Source: Agromyces sp. (GTDB taxonomy: Bacteria > Actinomycetota > Actinomycetes > Actinomycetales > Microbacteriaceae). From it: a stretch of DNA of 5,698 nucleotides. The stretch spans positions 1 to 5,698 of the forward strand of contig JAPSJU010000144.1 of NCBI GenBank assembly GCA_031178025.1, read 5' to 3'. Under the pieces are notes generated by a model. It saw only the letters and a program-made list of their open reading frames with translations. It had not been told where the DNA came from and did not search any database. Shown piece by piece: positions 5,571 through 5,698 of the stretch (position 1 is its first letter; the number at the start of each line of letters is the position of its first letter). The position numbers and the translations under genes are program-made.

Positions 5571-5698
5571 ATGACAGCGGGGTGGCGCGAGTGGACGGCC
5601 GAGGATGCGGCGCGATGGGTCGCCGCACCGCAGCCGGAGGACGACAAGTACCGGCGCGGCGTCCTCGGCGTCGTGACGGGATCGCACGAGTACCCGGG
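5571..5698 (+). CDS. nnrD: NAD(P)H-hydrate dehydratase, N-terminal 42 codons (3' end outside window)
   Basis: An open frame starts at ATG 5571 and runs off the window. The protein opens with REWTAEDAARWVAAP (6-20), then has DDKYRRGVLGVVTGSHEYPG (24-43, the last residue completed beyond the window). The K-Y-x-R-G-V-x-G-V-V-x-G-S-x-x-Y-P-G stretch is the first signature of the ribokinase-like NnrD/CARKD family. This family dehydrates the damaged cofactor NADHX/NADPHX back to NAD(P)H using ADP or ATP. The early position of the motif means there is no N-terminal NnrE epimerase domain, so this would be the stand-alone dehydratase form. It is divergent from the HAD gene across a 23-base gap. Confidence 0.8.
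   Translation, partial: MTAGWREWTAEDAARWVAAPQPEDDKYRRGVLGVVTGSHEYP

Noticed and set aside
5548..5628. Upstream in-frame start for the HAD gene at 5628
   Set aside because: The extra 27 residues are Pro/Arg-rich, unlike HAD N-termini, and would overlap the nnrD coding start on the other strand.

Overview
The window is chromosomal DNA from a high-GC actinobacterium, probably of the Microbacteriaceae type. The strong G/C bias at third codon positions points there, as do the gene families and the gene order. A guaB1-like gene followed by two CNNM/CorC-type membrane proteins matches the order I recall for the Mycobacterium tuberculosis Rv1843c-Rv1842c-Rv1841c block. The family-level placement is inference. 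I see no insertion sequence, phage gene, CRISPR array, tRNA or rRNA.

Layout, left to right. (1) The window opens inside guaB1, a CBS-containing member of the IMP dehydrogenase/GMP reductase family; only its C-terminal half is present. (2) A 146-base gap follows, holding a hairpin, a good -10 box (TATACT) and an apparently leaderless 25-codon reading frame starting Met-Asp-Asp-Pro-Pro. This small frame overlaps the start of the next gene, and its first codons can pair with that gene's start-codon region. (3) Two tandem CNNM/CorC-type transporter-like genes overlap by ATGA; the second lacks the C-terminal CorC_HlyC domain. (4) A small VOC-fold protein has its own promoter and ends in a strong hairpin that it shares with the convergent gene. 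(5) On the minus strand, a YqjM/XenA-class ene-reductase lies downstream of, and is translationally coupled (TGATG) to, a HAD-family phosphatase-like gene. (6) A 23-base divergent intergenic region contains a palindrome carrying back-to-back -10-like elements. From it the HAD gene and a plus-strand nnrD gene (NAD(P)H-hydrate dehydratase, cut by the window end) apparently both start without leaders.

The most interesting part is the guaB1-CNNM junction. A short Asp-Asp-Pro-Pro leader peptide ahead of a putative Mg2+-handling membrane protein resembles the logic of the enterobacterial mgtL leader, where acidic/proline codons make translation sensitive to Mg2+. This is a hypothesis from the sequence alone, but it is specific and testable. 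The remaining genes look like ordinary housekeeping or accessory metabolism: nucleotide salvage, divalent cation handling, redox enzymes and NAD(P)HX repair.
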